Assembly: GCF_002160305.1 (NCBI RefSeq)
Contig: NZ_NFKI01000022.1
Span: 1-56,297, forward strand
Source: Pseudoflavonifractor sp. An184
GTDB lineage: Bacteria; Bacillota; Clostridia; Oscillospirales; Oscillospiraceae
Length of the DNA stretch: 56,297 nt
Reading direction: 5' to 3'
In this document: in pieces, positions 16,297 through 25,575 of the stretch
Layout: every line of letters starts with the position of its first letter
Position numbering within the stretch: position 1 is the first letter of the stretch
Notes under the pieces: model-generated
The model's input: the letters and a program-made list of their open reading frames with translations, nothing else
Database searches by the model: none
What the model was told of the DNA's origin: nothing
Position numbers and translations under genes: made by a program

Positions 16297-16511
16297 CTTG
16301 TCGAAAAACCTCTGTTCAGACGAATCCGCCCGAGTGTTGGCGGGGGAGCTCGAGGGGGCGGCAGCCCGCCTCGAGTGGGATCGAATGCCCTGAATGCCTT
16401 GCATGGCAAGGCGTTCAGCGAGCGCAGCGAGGACTTTTCCGCCGCGCAGCGGCGGGAAAGTAACGGCATTTTTTCAGGCTGCCGGAAAAGTCTTTAGACT
16501 TTTCCGGCAGC
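16297..16511 (+). repeat. R1 repeat, copy C (complete)
   Basis: It starts CTTGTCGAAAAACC. Stems lie at 16349-16375 (CTCGAGG...CCTCGAG), 16390-16418 (13-bp CTGAATGCCTTGC/GCAAGGCGTTCAG), 16433-16461 (13-bp ACTTTTCCGCCGC/GCGGCGGGAAAGT) and 16475-16514 (18-bp perfect arms, loop TTTA). Every part of the element folds. It lies between the end of the transketolase gene and the lipoprotein promoter region. Confidence 0.9.
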
Positions 16512-16546
16512 CTGAAAGGCAGGACCGTACCCGGTCCTGCCTTTTT
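16512..16546 (-). terminator. Terminator of the arabinose operon; right arm of inverted repeat
   Basis: On the minus strand the hairpin GGCAGGACCG/CGGTCCTGCC is followed by TTTC, 25 bases beyond the last gene of the operon. It is an exact inverted copy of 16262-16296. Confidence 0.8.
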
Positions 16547-16570
16547 CTTTTATTTGTCAGATGGAGCGCT

Positions 16571-17506
16571 TTAAAAACTCTTGGCCACCTCAACGATGTG
16601 CTCGGCGGACAGGCCGAACTGCTTGAGGAGGGCTCCGGCGGGGCCGGAGTGGCCGAACTCGTCGTTGACGCCGATGCGGCGCACGGGGGTGGGCAGCTTC
16701 TCGCTCAGCACGCCGCACACGGCCTCGCCCAGGCCGCCCAGGATGTTGTGCTCCTCGCAGGTGATGACCTTGCCGCACTCCTGGGCCGCCTTCAGCACCA
16801 GCTCCTCGTCCAGGGGCTTGATGGTGGCCATGTTGATGACCCGGGCGGAGATGCCCTCCTCCTTCAGGGTCTTGGCGGCCTCCAGGGCCTCGGCCACCAG
16901 CAGGCCGTTGGCGATGATGGCCACGTCATTTCCTTCGGTGAGCACCTCGCCCTTGCCGATCTGGAACTGGAAGTTCTCCCCGTCGTGGAACACGGGCACG
17001 CCGGAGCGGCCGAAGCGCATGTAGACGGGGCCCACATGCTCATAGGCGGCCTTCACCATGGCCTTGGCCTCCACGTCGTCGGCGGGGGACATGACCACCA
17101 TGCCGGGGATGGAGCGCATCAGGGCGAAGTCCTCGCAGCACTGGTGAGAGGCCCCGTCCTCGCCCACGGAGATGCCGCCGTGGGTGGCGCCGATCTTCAC
17201 GTTCAGGTGGGGGTAGCCGATGGAGTTGCGCACCTGCTCAAAGGCGCGGCCGGCGGCAAACATGGCGAAGCTGGAGGCAAAGGGCACCAGCCCCATGGCC
17301 GCCGCGCCGGCGGCCACCGCCATCATATTGCCCTCGGCGATGCCGCAGTCAAAGTGGCGCTCCGGGAAGGCCTTCTGGAAGGTGCCGGTCTTGGTGGCCC
17401 CCGCCAGGTCCGCGTCAAACACAATCAGATCGTCATGCTCCGCGCCCAGCTCCTTCAGGGCGTTGCCGTAGCTGTCCCGGGTCGCGATCTTCTTCACATC
17501 CGCCAT
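16571..17506 (-). CDS. Transketolase, C-terminal subunit
   Basis: This 311-residue protein is the pyrimidine-binding and C-terminal half of a two-gene transketolase. It shows the TPP-activating glutamate region (FDCGIAEGNMMAVAAGAAAMG), the FDADLAGATKTG start of the pyrimidine domain and the C-terminal swap domain from about residue 190. It forms the active enzyme with the product of the gene before it and moves two-carbon units among pentose and hexose phosphates, connecting ribulose/xylulose 5-phosphate from arabinose to glycolysis. The ATG at 17506 has its ribosome site (GGAGG) inside the end of the N-subunit gene, with one base between them. Last gene of the arabinose operon. Confidence 0.93.
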   Translation of the reverse strand: MADVKKIATRDSYGNALKELGAEHDDLIVFDADLAGATKTGTFQKAFPERHFDCGIAEGNMMAVAAGAAAMGLVPFASSFAMFAAGRAFEQVRNSIGYPHLNVKIGATHGGISVGEDGASHQCCEDFALMRSIPGMVVMSPADDVEAKAMVKAAYEHVGPVYMRFGRSGVPVFHDGENFQFQIGKGEVLTEGNDVAIIANGLLVAEALEAAKTLKEEGISARVINMATIKPLDEELVLKAAQECGKVITCEEHNILGGLGEAVCGVLSEKLPTPVRRIGVNDEFGHSGPAGALLKQFGLSAEHIVEVAKSF

Positions 17507-17507
17507 C

Positions 17508-18353
17508 TTACATCGCCTCCACTTCCGCCAGCTGAGCGGTAAGCTCATCCATGGCGATCTTGTATTCCTCGTCGTTGGGGGCCTTGCCGTGCCAGCCCGC
17601 CTGGTTCTCCATGTAGCTCACGCCCTTGCCCTTGGTGGTCTTCATCACGATGGCAAAGGGCACGCCCTTGGTGGCCTTGGCCTCGGCAAAGGCGGCCTCC
17701 ATCTGGTCAAAGTCGTGACCGTCGATCTCCTTCACCGCAAAGCCGAAGGCCTTCAGCTTGTCGGGGATGGGGTAGGGGCTCATCACCTTGTCCACGGCGC
17801 CGTCGATCTGCAGGCCGTTGTTGTCGATGATGACGCACAGGTTGTCCAGCTTGTAGTGGTGGGCGAACATGAAGGCCTCCCACACCTGGCCCTCCTGGAT
17901 CTCGCCGTCGCCCAGAAGGGTGTACACCCGGCAGCTCTTGCCCTGGTACTTGGCGGCCAGAGCCATGCCGGCGGCGGCGGAGACGCCCTGGCCCAGAGAG
18001 CCGGTGGACATGTCCACGCCGGGGGTCAGGTTCATGTTGGGGTGGCCCTGGAGGTGGCTGCCGATCTGGCGCAGGGTGAGCAGGTCCTCCTCCGGGAAGA
18101 AGCCCCGCTGGGCCAGCGCGGCGTACAGGCCGGGGGCGGTGTGGCCCTTGGACAGGACAAAGCGGTCCCGGTCCTCCCACTTGGGGTTCTTGGGGTCCAC
18201 ATTCAGCTCCTTGCAGTACAGGTAGGTGAACAGGTCGGCGGCGGACAGGCTGCCGCCGGGGTGGCCCGCCTTGGCGGCGTGGGTCCCCTTGATGACCCCC
18301 ATCCGGACCTTACAGGCGGTGGCCATCAGCTGCTTTTTTTCTTCTTTGGTCAT
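17508..18353 (-). CDS. Transketolase, N-terminal subunit
   Basis: This 281-residue protein is the diphosphate-binding half of a split transketolase. Seen are the GHPGGSLSAAD motif with the catalytic-site histidine, DRFVLSKGHTAPGLYAAL, and the TPP motif beginning GDGEIQEGQVWEA and ending in NNG. Split transketolases are common in Clostridia and archaea. The start follows GAGGAGG. It lies 22 bp after the mutarotase gene and 1 bp before the C-subunit gene. The arabinose operon setting suggests this pair serves pentose use; other transketolases may exist elsewhere in the genome. Confidence 0.93.
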   Translation of the reverse strand: MTKEEKKQLMATACKVRMGVIKGTHAAKAGHPGGSLSAADLFTYLYCKELNVDPKNPKWEDRDRFVLSKGHTAPGLYAALAQRGFFPEEDLLTLRQIGSHLQGHPNMNLTPGVDMSTGSLGQGVSAAAGMALAAKYQGKSCRVYTLLGDGEIQEGQVWEAFMFAHHYKLDNLCVIIDNNGLQIDGAVDKVMSPYPIPDKLKAFGFAVKEIDGHDFDQMEAAFAEAKATKGVPFAIVMKTTKGKGVSYMENQAGWHGKAPNDEEYKIAMDELTAQLAEVEAM

Positions 18354-18375
18354 GTTTGTATTCCTCCTCTCCGAA

Positions 18376-19422
18376 TCACTCCGCGGCGAAGCGGTACTCG
18401 GTGGTCTGCCGGTACTCCGCTCCCGCCGGGAGCACGGTGCTTGGGAAATTGGGGTGGTGGGGCGAATCGGGGTAGTGCTGGGTCTCCAGGCAGAAGCCCC
18501 ACCGCTTGGCGTAGGGCGCCCCGCCCTTGCCGGCGGGACAGCCGTCTAAGTAGTTGCCCGAGTAGAACTGCACCCCGGGCTGGGTGGTCCAGGTCTCCAT
18601 GACGACGCCCGTCTCCCGGCTCCAGGCCCGGGCCGCCAGACGGAGGGAGCCGTCCGAACCGTCGATGCACCAGTTGTGGTCATAGCCCCCGGCCATGGTG
18701 AGCTGCGGGAAGTCCTCGTCCACCCGCTGTCCGATGGGCAGGCCCTCCCGCAGGTCCATGGGGGTGCCCTCCACCGGAGAGAGCTCCCCGGTGGGGATGG
18801 AGCCGGGGACCGTGGGGGTGTAGCGCGAGGCCGCCAGCTGGATGTACTGTCCCGTCACCGGGCCGCTCTGGTGGCCCGACAGATTGAAGTAGGTGTGATT
18901 GGTCAGGTTGCACAGGGTGTCCCGGTCGCACTTGGCCCGGTAGCCGATGGTCAGCCCGGCCTCCGTCAGGGTGTAGGTCACCTGGACGGACAGGTTTCCG
19001 GGGTAGCCCTCCTGGCCGTCGGGGCTCTGGAGGGACAGGGTGAGGCGGTCCTCCGCCTGCTCCTCCACCGTCCACACCTGTTTGTCAAAGCCCCCGGGGC
19101 CGCCGTGGAGGTGGTTCTCCCCGTCGTTGGCCGCCAGAGGGTACTCCGTCCCGTTCAGGGAGAAGGAGGCCCCGCCGATGCGGTTGCCGTACCGGCCGAT
19201 GAGGGCGCCGATGTACTTGTCCTGCTTCCGGTAGTCCTCCAGGGCGTCAAACCCCAGCACCACGTCCACCGGATTTCCGTCCCGGTCGGGGACGACCAGG
19301 GACTGGACCGCCCCGCCGTAGGTGAGGATGCGGCAGGAGAGCTGCCCCTTCTCCAGGGTGACGGCCTCTGCCGCCGTGCCGTCGGGCATGGTCCCAAAGG
19401 GGACCCGCGCCTGCTGTTCCAT
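18376..19422 (-). CDS. galM: Aldose 1-epimerase (mutarotase)
   Basis: This 348-residue cytoplasmic enzyme interconverts the alpha and beta anomers of free aldoses. The catalytic histidines are in NHTYFNLSG (also NHLHGG earlier), and the catalytic glutamate is in CLETQHYPDSPH. Length is usual. Here it lies between araD and the transketolase genes, so its substrate is probably L-arabinose entering the isomerase pathway and not galactose; this is inferred from context. The ATG follows GGAAGGAGCG and comes 20 bp after araD. Confidence 0.9.
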   Translation of the reverse strand: MEQQARVPFGTMPDGTAAEAVTLEKGQLSCRILTYGGAVQSLVVPDRDGNPVDVVLGFDALEDYRKQDKYIGALIGRYGNRIGGASFSLNGTEYPLAANDGENHLHGGPGGFDKQVWTVEEQAEDRLTLSLQSPDGQEGYPGNLSVQVTYTLTEAGLTIGYRAKCDRDTLCNLTNHTYFNLSGHQSGPVTGQYIQLAASRYTPTVPGSIPTGELSPVEGTPMDLREGLPIGQRVDEDFPQLTMAGGYDHNWCIDGSDGSLRLAARAWSRETGVVMETWTTQPGVQFYSGNYLDGCPAGKGGAPYAKRWGFCLETQHYPDSPHHPNFPSTVLPAGAEYRQTTEYRFAAE

Positions 19423-19442
19423 ACGCTCCGCGCTCCTTCCAA

Positions 19443-20141
19443 TCAGCCCTGGCCGTAGTAGGCCCCGGGGCCGTGCTTGCGCAGGTAGTGCTTGTCCAGC
19501 AGCTCCTGCTGCATGGGGGGCAGGCCGGGGGTGAGGGCCATGGCGTGGAAGGCCATGAACGCTACCTCCTCCAGCACCACCGCGTTGTGCACCGCGTTGT
19601 GGGGGTCGGCGCCCCAGGCAAATGGGCCGTGGCTGTGCACCAGCACCGCGGGCACCTGGGCCGGGTCGATCTTCCGGGACTGGAAGGTCTCGATGATCAC
19701 GTTGCCGGTCTCCAGCTCGTACTTGCCGGCGATCTCCTCCGGGGTCATCTTCCGGGTGCAGGGGATCTCCCCATAGAAGTAGTCCCCCTGGGTGGTGCCG
19801 AAGGCGGGAATCCCCTTGCCCGCCTGGGCGAAGGAGGTGGCCCAGCGGCTGTGGGTGTGGACCACTCCGCCCAGCTCCGGGAAGGTCTTGTACAAAATCA
19901 GGTGGGTGTCGGTGTCGCTGGAGGGCTTATACTTGCCCTCCACCCGCTCGCCGGTCTCCAGGCTGACCACCACCATGTCCTCGGGCTTCATATCGTCGTA
20001 CTCCACGCCGGAGGGCTTAATGACCATCAGGCCCTTCTCCCGGTCCACGCCGGACACGTTGCCCCAGGTAAAGGTCACCATCCCGTACTTGGGAAGCAGC
20101 AGGTTCGCTTCGCAGACCTCTCGTTTCAGTTCTTCCAACAT
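19443..20141 (-). CDS. araD: L-ribulose-5-phosphate 4-epimerase
   Basis: This 232-residue enzyme converts L-ribulose 5-phosphate to D-xylulose 5-phosphate. It is very like the enterobacterial enzyme: [20 protein letters not shown], the GNVSG segment, the metal-binding HTHSRWAT and [10 protein letters not shown] histidines, and the C-terminal [14 protein letters not shown] 20141 gives the conserved N-terminus; an in-frame TTG at 20150 lies too close to AAGGAG. The class II aldolase fold uses a zinc ion. It follows araA after an 81-bp gap that contains a terminator-like hairpin, so expression may be lower than araA. Confidence 0.96.
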   Translation of the reverse strand: MLEELKREVCEANLLLPKYGMVTFTWGNVSGVDREKGLMVIKPSGVEYDDMKPEDMVVVSLETGERVEGKYKPSSDTDTHLILYKTFPELGGVVHTHSRWATSFAQAGKGIPAFGTTQGDYFYGEIPCTRKMTPEEIAGKYELETGNVIIETFQSRKIDPAQVPAVLVHSHGPFAWGADPHNAVHNAVVLEEVAFMAFHAMALTPGLPPMQQELLDKHYLRKHGPGAYYGQG

Positions 20142-20179
20142 GATCCGCAATCACTCCTTATCCAATGCTCCAAGGCAAA

Positions 20180-20211
20180 GCCGCCGGGGAGGGGCTGCCC
20201 TCCCCGGCGGC
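20180..20211 (-). terminator. Hairpin between araA and araD
   Basis: 14-bp arms GCCGCCGGGGAGGG/CCCTCCCCGGCGGC around GCTG. On the minus strand only a short TTTG follows, so it may be an mRNA-stabilising or partial termination stem within the operon. Confidence 0.6.
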
Positions 20212-20222
20212 CTCTCTCCATT

Positions 20223-21704
20223 TTACAGGTTTTTCAGCTTCCAGGCAATATCATTATAGAACAATTCTTTCTTAAAGTCCGCCAGCTTGGTGTCCTTGGT
20301 GATATGGACGCACTCGATCTGCATCATCTCGCACCAGTCCTCCATCACCTCGGCGGTGAGGGCGGTGGACAGCACCGTGTGGTGGGCGCCGCCGGCCTCG
20401 ATCCAGCACTTGACGCCGGTGAGCAGGTCGGGGGCGGGCTTCCACATGACCCGGGCCACGGGCAGGTTGGGCATCTCCAGGATGGGCTTGATGACCTCGA
20501 TGTCCTGGATGATCATGCGCAGGCGGCCACCCATGTCGATGAGGGAGACCACGATGCCGGGGCCCTCCTTGCCCTCAAACACCAGACGGGCGGGGGGCTG
20601 GCGGTCGCCGATGCCCAGGGGGTGGACCTCGATGCGGGGCTTTTCCGCCGCGATGGAGGGGCACACCTCCAGCATGTGGGCCCCCAGAGAGACCTCCTGG
20701 CCGGGCTCCAGATCATAGGTGTAGTCCTCCATGAACAGGGTGCCGCCCTCCAGGCCCTGGGCCATCTGCTTCATGATGGCGGTCATGCCGGCCACCTTCC
20801 AGTCGCCCTCGCCGCCGTAGCCGATGCCGTCGGCCATCATGTTCTGGCTGGCCAGGCCGGGCAGCTGCTCCATGCCGTACAGGTCCTGGAAGTTGTTGAT
20901 GAAGGCCTGAGCCCCCTCCCGCTCCAGGATCTTCCGCATGGCCACCTCTTCCTTGGCCTGGTAGCGCACGGTGTCCAGATCGTCGGTGGCGAAGTCGTAG
21001 CGGTCCTTGTACTGCGCCATCTGCGCGTCGATCTCCGCCTCGGTGACGGCGTCCATGGTCTCCACCAGATGGCCCACCGGCCAGTAGTCCACCTGCCAGC
21101 CCAGCTTGATCTGGGTCTCCACCTTGTCGCCCTCGGTGACGGCCACGTCCCGCATGTTGTCGCCGAAGCGGACGATCCGCAGTTTGTGGGAGAAGGCGTA
21201 GCCCACCGCCGCCCGCATCCAGGCGGCCAGCTCGTCCTGCACCGGCTTGTCCTGCCAGTAGCCGGCGATCACCTTCCGGGGCAGGCGCATCCGGGCCCCG
21301 ATGAAGCCGTGCTCCCGGTCGCCGTGGGCGGCCTGGTTCAGATTCATGAAGTCCATGTCGATCTCCTCGTTGGGGATCTTCCGGTTGTACTGGGTGGCCA
21401 GGTGGCAGTAGGGCTTCTGCAGCAGGCCGAAGCCGTGAATCCACATCTTGCTGGGGGAGAAGGTGTGGCACCAGGTGATGACGCCGTAGCAGCTCTCGTC
21501 GTAGTTGGCGTCCTTCATCACCTGGGTGATCTCCGCGTCGGTCTTGACGGTGGCCTTGTACACCACCTTGCAGGGCAGGTTTCCGCTCTTGTTCAGGGCG
21601 TCCGCCATCTCGGCGGCCCGCTGGGCCACGGTCTCCAGCACCTCGGGGCCGTACAGGAACTGGCTGCCTACCACAAACCAAAATTCGCAATTTTTCATAT
21701 CCAT
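20223..21704 (-). CDS. araA: L-arabinose isomerase
   Basis: This 493-residue enzyme converts L-arabinose to L-ribulose. The N-terminal EFWFVVGSQFLYG and the GVITWCHTFSPSKMWI segment are characteristic, and the Mn-site residues lie in the regions GYGGEGDWK and EDYTYDLEPG, with a histidine in GGAHHTVLS near the C-terminus. Length matches the family (about 490-500). The ATG follows GGAGGTCATTTCCC. It sits 146 bp after araB; that gap contains a strong G+C-rich stem. Confidence 0.97.
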   Translation of the reverse strand: MDMKNCEFWFVVGSQFLYGPEVLETVAQRAAEMADALNKSGNLPCKVVYKATVKTDAEITQVMKDANYDESCYGVITWCHTFSPSKMWIHGFGLLQKPYCHLATQYNRKIPNEEIDMDFMNLNQAAHGDREHGFIGARMRLPRKVIAGYWQDKPVQDELAAWMRAAVGYAFSHKLRIVRFGDNMRDVAVTEGDKVETQIKLGWQVDYWPVGHLVETMDAVTEAEIDAQMAQYKDRYDFATDDLDTVRYQAKEEVAMRKILEREGAQAFINNFQDLYGMEQLPGLASQNMMADGIGYGGEGDWKVAGMTAIMKQMAQGLEGGTLFMEDYTYDLEPGQEVSLGAHMLEVCPSIAAEKPRIEVHPLGIGDRQPPARLVFEGKEGPGIVVSLIDMGGRLRMIIQDIEVIKPILEMPNLPVARVMWKPAPDLLTGVKCWIEAGGAHHTVLSTALTAEVMEDWCEMMQIECVHITKDTKLADFKKELFYNDIAWKLKNL

Positions 21705-21752
21705 GGGAAATGACCTCCAAATTCGTCATTCATGTTTCGCCGCGTCTGGAAC

Positions 21753-21783
21753 CGGCCGGGCGGGGGCGTCCCCCGCCCGGCGT
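21753..21783 (-). repeat. G+C-rich stem between araB and araA
   Basis: Arms of about 13 bp (GCCGGGCGGGGG/CCCCCGCCCGGC) with a three-base loop and no T-run. It probably shapes mRNA decay or partial termination within the operon. Nothing else is seen in 21705-21850. Confidence 0.55.
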
Positions 21784-21850
21784 TCCAACCCATTTCTCCT
21801 TACACTGCGGGGCCGTTGAAAGGCCCCATCCACGCCCCGTTCCGGGGGTG

Positions 21851-23440
21851 TTATCCCAAGTTGTCCACGGCGGAGCGCTCGATGGCCAGCCCCTTGCGGT
21901 AGCGGGCCATGAAGGCCTCGAAGCCGTCCACGTCGGCCTGCTCCGGGGCCAGGGTGGACACCTGGGCGCCGGCGAACACGTTCTGCTCCAGGTAGTCCTC
22001 CAGGGACTGCCCGTCCCTCTTCTCCACCCGGTAGGCGGCCAGCAGGGCCATGCCCCAGGGGCCGCCCTCGCCGGCGGTCTCCATGACGGACACCGGGGCC
22101 CCCGCCGCCGCGGCCAGGATGCTCTGGCCCACCTTGGGGGTCTTGAAGAAGCCGCCGTGGCCCAGCAGCCGGTCCACCGCCACCTGCTCCCCCGCCAGGA
22201 TGTCCAGGCCGATCTTCAGGGTGGCCAGGGCGGACAGGAGCTGGGCGCGCATCAGGTTGGGGAAGCTGAGCTCCCCCTCCGGGGCGCGGCACAGAAGGGG
22301 ACGGCCCTCCTCCATGCCGGTGATGGGCTCGCCGGACAGGTAGTTGTACAGCAGCAGTCCGCCGCCGTCCGCCGCCCCCTTGGCGGCGGATTCAAACATG
22401 GCGGTGAACACCGCGTTCATATCGGGCTTCTGGCCCAGGGCCTCCAGGAAGCCCTTGAAAACCTTGGCCCAGGCGTTGATCTCATTGGTGCAGTTGTTGC
22501 AGTGGACCATGGCCACCGGCTTGCCGGTGGGGGTGGTCACCATGTCGATCTCCGGGTAGACCTTGGAGAGGGCCTTCTCCAGCACGATCATGGCGAACAC
22601 CGAGGTGCCGGCGGACACGTTGCCGGTGCGGGGGGCCACCGCGTTGGTGGCCGCCATGCCGGTGCCCGCGTCCCCCTCGGGAGGGGCCACCGGGCAGCCG
22701 GGCTCCAGGGTCCCGGCGGGGTCCAGCAGCTTGGCCCCCTCGGGGGTGAGGGAGCCCGCGTCCGCCCCGGCGGGGAGCACCTTGGGCAGGATGTCCCGCA
22801 GCTTCCAGGGGTAGCCCCTGTCCGCCACCAAGGCGTCGAAGGAGTCCACCATGGCCTGGTCATAGTCGCAGGAGTCGCTGTCGATGGGGAACATGCCGCT
22901 GGCCTCGCCCACGCCCAGGGCCTTCACGCCGGTGAGCTTGTAGTGGACGTAGCCCGCCAGGGTGGTGAGGGACACGATGTCCTTCACGTGCTCCTCCCCG
23001 TTGAGGATGGCCTGGTACAGGTGGGCGATGGACCACCGCTGGGGGATGTTGAAGCCGAAACGGGCGGTCAGCTCCTCCGCCGCCTGGGCGGTCATGGTGT
23101 TGCGCCAGGTGCGGAAGGGGGAGAGCAGCTCCCCGTTTCCGTCCAGGGGCAGGTAGCCGTGCATCATGGCGGAGAAGCCCATAGCGGCTACCTTGGTCAG
23201 TTTGACCCCGTACTTCTCCTCTACGCCGGCACACAGGCTGGCATAGGCGTCCCGGAGCCCCTCCCACACGTCGTCCATGTGGTAGGTCCAAACCCCGTTC
23301 TCATACCAGTTCTCCCACCCGTGGTCGCCGGAGGCGATGGGGGCGTGGTCCGGCCCGATGAGGACCGCCTTGATCCGGGTGGAGCCCAGCTCGATACCCA
23401 GGACGGCCTGTCCGGATGCGATGATTTCTTTCATTTCCAT
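21851..23440 (-). CDS. araB: Ribulokinase (FGGY family)
   Basis: This 529-residue FGGY sugar kinase phosphorylates L-ribulose. The N-terminal phosphate loop [16 protein letters not shown], the substrate segment [14 protein letters not shown], and the C-terminal [14 protein letters not shown] and [21 protein letters not shown] blocks are present. Its sequence is closer to the Clostridial kinases sometimes annotated as xylulokinase; the position between the transporter and araA makes ribulokinase the better reading. The ATG follows AAAGGGGGCG, 15 bp after the permease gene. Length is within the family range. Confidence 0.92.
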   Translation of the reverse strand: MEMKEIIASGQAVLGIELGSTRIKAVLIGPDHAPIASGDHGWENWYENGVWTYHMDDVWEGLRDAYASLCAGVEEKYGVKLTKVAAMGFSAMMHGYLPLDGNGELLSPFRTWRNTMTAQAAEELTARFGFNIPQRWSIAHLYQAILNGEEHVKDIVSLTTLAGYVHYKLTGVKALGVGEASGMFPIDSDSCDYDQAMVDSFDALVADRGYPWKLRDILPKVLPAGADAGSLTPEGAKLLDPAGTLEPGCPVAPPEGDAGTGMAATNAVAPRTGNVSAGTSVFAMIVLEKALSKVYPEIDMVTTPTGKPVAMVHCNNCTNEINAWAKVFKGFLEALGQKPDMNAVFTAMFESAAKGAADGGGLLLYNYLSGEPITGMEEGRPLLCRAPEGELSFPNLMRAQLLSALATLKIGLDILAGEQVAVDRLLGHGGFFKTPKVGQSILAAAAGAPVSVMETAGEGGPWGMALLAAYRVEKRDGQSLEDYLEQNVFAGAQVSTLAPEQADVDGFEAFMARYRKGLAIERSAVDNLG

Positions 23441-23455
23441 AGCGGTACGCCCCCT

Positions 23456-24502
23456 TTACTTATTGCGCTCTTTGATCTTGGCAAAGATGCTCTGGAGGAC
23501 GATGAAGAAGCACAGCAGAGCGGCGGTGAGCACGTTGGGCCAGGACGAGGCCAGCTTGCCGTTGAACTGGACGATGGAGGCGATGGTGCCGTTGATGAGC
23601 ACGCCGAACAGGGTGCCGATCACGTTGCCCACGCCGCCGGTGAGCAGGGTGCCGCCGATGACCGAGGAGGCGATGGCGTCCATCTCCAGGCCGGTGGCCT
23701 GATTCACGCTGGCGGACATGGTGTTCATGCAGTAGCAGATGCCGCCGATGGAGCACAGGAAGGAGGAGAGCACATAGGCCTTCATCTTGGTGGCCTTCAC
23801 GTTCAGGCCCATCATGGCCGCCGACTGCTCGCTGCCGCCCACGGCGTACAGGGCCCGGCCGAACTTGGTGTAGCGGAGCATCAGGAAGATAACCACCAGC
23901 ACCGCCAGGGCGATGACCACGCCGATGCCCACATAGGGCATGATCAGCTTGCCCGCCCGGTTGATGGTGCCGCCGAAGGGCAGGTAGATGCGGAAGTTGG
24001 CCATGTCATAGAAGGTCTGGTCCGCCTCGGCGGTGATGGACAGCTGCTCGGTGGAGATGACCGCCGTCATGCCCCGGGCAAAGAACATGCCCGCCATGCT
24101 GACGATGAAGGGCTGAATCTCCAGATAGCCCACGCAGAAGCCCTGCACCAGGCCGAAGACGATGCCGATGGCCAGCACCAGCAGGATGATGGTGGGGGCG
24201 CTGGCCCAGCCCCAGTTGTTCAGGCCGTAGGCAATGATCATGCAGTCCATGGCGATGAGGGAGCCCACCGAGATGTCGATGCCGCCGGTGAGCATGACGC
24301 AGGTCATGCCGCAGGCCACGCAGATCAGGCCCGCGTTGCTGCGGAATACGTTCAAAAAGGTCTGGACCGTGGTAAAGCCCTTGCTGGCGTAAGCCACGCA
24401 GCCCGCCGCATACAGAACGAAAAACAGTACGATGGTGATCAGCAGCAGCGTGGTGTTGCTGTTCATCTGCTTGCGCTCTTTCAGCGCGTTTGCCGGTTTC
24501 AT
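23456..24502 (-). CDS. Sugar ABC transporter permease, second subunit (YjfF-like)
   Basis: This 348-residue BPD_transp_2 permease has 9-10 helices. Family marks are GMTCVMLTGGIDISVGSLIAM near residue 65, LVQGFCVGYLEIQPFIVS, and the C-terminal GGTLLTGGVGNVIGTLFG. It forms the membrane channel with the permease upstream and belongs with the CUT2 ATPase and the YtfQ-like binding protein. Its ATG overlaps the stop of the upstream permease (ATGA). The pair corresponds to YtfT-YjfF of E. coli, which import furanose forms of sugars. Confidence 0.93.
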   Translation of the reverse strand: MKPANALKERKQMNSNTTLLLITIVLFFVLYAAGCVAYASKGFTTVQTFLNVFRSNAGLICVACGMTCVMLTGGIDISVGSLIAMDCMIIAYGLNNWGWASAPTIILLVLAIGIVFGLVQGFCVGYLEIQPFIVSMAGMFFARGMTAVISTEQLSITAEADQTFYDMANFRIYLPFGGTINRAGKLIMPYVGIGVVIALAVLVVIFLMLRYTKFGRALYAVGGSEQSAAMMGLNVKATKMKAYVLSSFLCSIGGICYCMNTMSASVNQATGLEMDAIASSVIGGTLLTGGVGNVIGTLFGVLINGTIASIVQFNGKLASSWPNVLTAALLCFFIVLQSIFAKIKERNK

Positions 24503-25575
24503 ACGCCCACCGCCCCCTTTACTTCTTTCTCCGCCTGCCGCTTGGCGGACAGCTTTTTAAAGAACGCCTTCACCGGAGGCGCCTGGACCGCCACGATAAC
24601 AATGACGATGACCGCCTTGAACACCGGGTTGACGGCGCTGGACACGCCCAGGTTGTACATGGTGGTGGTGATGGCCTGGATGGTGTAGGCCCCGATGATG
24701 GAGCCGGCCAGGTTGAACTTGCCGCCGGCCAGGCTGTTGCCGCCCAGGGCCACCGCCAGGATGGCGTCCAGCTCGAAGTTCAGGCCGATGTTGTTGGTGT
24801 CGGCGCTGGTGATGCGGGAGGAGGCCACCACGCCGGCGATGCCGGCGCACAGGCCGCACAGCACATAGCACAGGAAGATGATCTTCTGGGAGTTCAGGCC
24901 GGCGATGCGGCTGGCCTTCTTATTGATGCCCACGGACTGGATGTACAGGCCCAGGGCGCTCTTTTTCAGCACGACGGTGACCACCGCGATGCACACCGCC
25001 GCGATGATCAGGGGTGTGGGCACGGGGCCGATGTAGCCGCCGAACATGGCAAAGGCGTCGTTGCGCACATAGACGATCAGGTTGTTGCACACCAGCAGGC
25101 CGATGGCCCGGGCGGCCGTCCACAGAATCAGGGTGGCCACCATGGGCTGGATGTTCAGATAGGCCACCAGGGCGCCGTTGAAGGCGCCGCAGACGCAGCC
25201 CACCACCAGGGCGGCCAGCACGCCCACGATCAGGGGGACGGCCAGCTCGGTGGCCTGGGGGGCCGCCGCGCCCGCCAGCAGGGTGCAGCACACGCCGGCG
25301 CTCAGGGCCATGACGGAGCCCACGGAGATGTCGGTACCGGCGGAGGAGGAGACCACCAGGGTCATGCCGATGGCCAGGATGGCCACCTCGCTGCCCCGGT
25401 TCAGGATGTTCACCAGACGGCCGCTGAGCAGCTCGTTCTGGATTCCGATTTTGAAGAACTCATAAAAATCCCGGCCCTGGGACACGTCGTAGATCATGTT
25501 GACACACAGCACCAGGATCATGCAGAAAATGGGCAGGAACAGCTGCTGCTGGGTGAGTTTCTTTAGCTTACTCAT
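24499..25575 (-). CDS. Sugar ABC transporter permease, first subunit (YtfT-like)
   Basis: This 358-residue permease has 9-10 helices with the family core GMTLVVSSSAGTDISVGSVM, AYLNIQPMVATLIL and VALGGNSLAGGKFNLAGSIIG. ATG 25575 follows GGGAGGTG at good distance, while the longer frame adds only seven residues without a site. It overlaps the ATPase stop by 8 bp and the next permease by 4 bp, so translation of the transporter genes is coupled. Membrane partner of the YjfF-like subunit; the substrate is probably L-arabinose. Confidence 0.93.
   Translation of the reverse strand: MSKLKKLTQQQLFLPIFCMILVLCVNMIYDVSQGRDFYEFFKIGIQNELLSGRLVNILNRGSEVAILAIGMTLVVSSSAGTDISVGSVMALSAGVCCTLLAGAAAPQATELAVPLIVGVLAALVVGCVCGAFNGALVAYLNIQPMVATLILWTAARAIGLLVCNNLIVYVRNDAFAMFGGYIGPVPTPLIIAAVCIAVVTVVLKKSALGLYIQSVGINKKASRIAGLNSQKIIFLCYVLCGLCAGIAGVVASSRITSADTNNIGLNFELDAILAVALGGNSLAGGKFNLAGSIIGAYTIQAITTTMYNLGVSSAVNPVFKAVIVIVIVAVQAPPVKAFFKKLSAKRQAEKEVKGAVGV

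Noticed and set aside
21851..23440. Xylulokinase
   Set aside because: The FGGY kinase sequence alone could suggest it, but there is no xylose isomerase gene and it sits with araA and araD.
19473..24688. Long plus-strand ORFs across the arabinose operon
   Set aside because: Antisense to araD, araA, araB and the permease genes, which are certain; products are His/Gly/Leu-rich low complexity.
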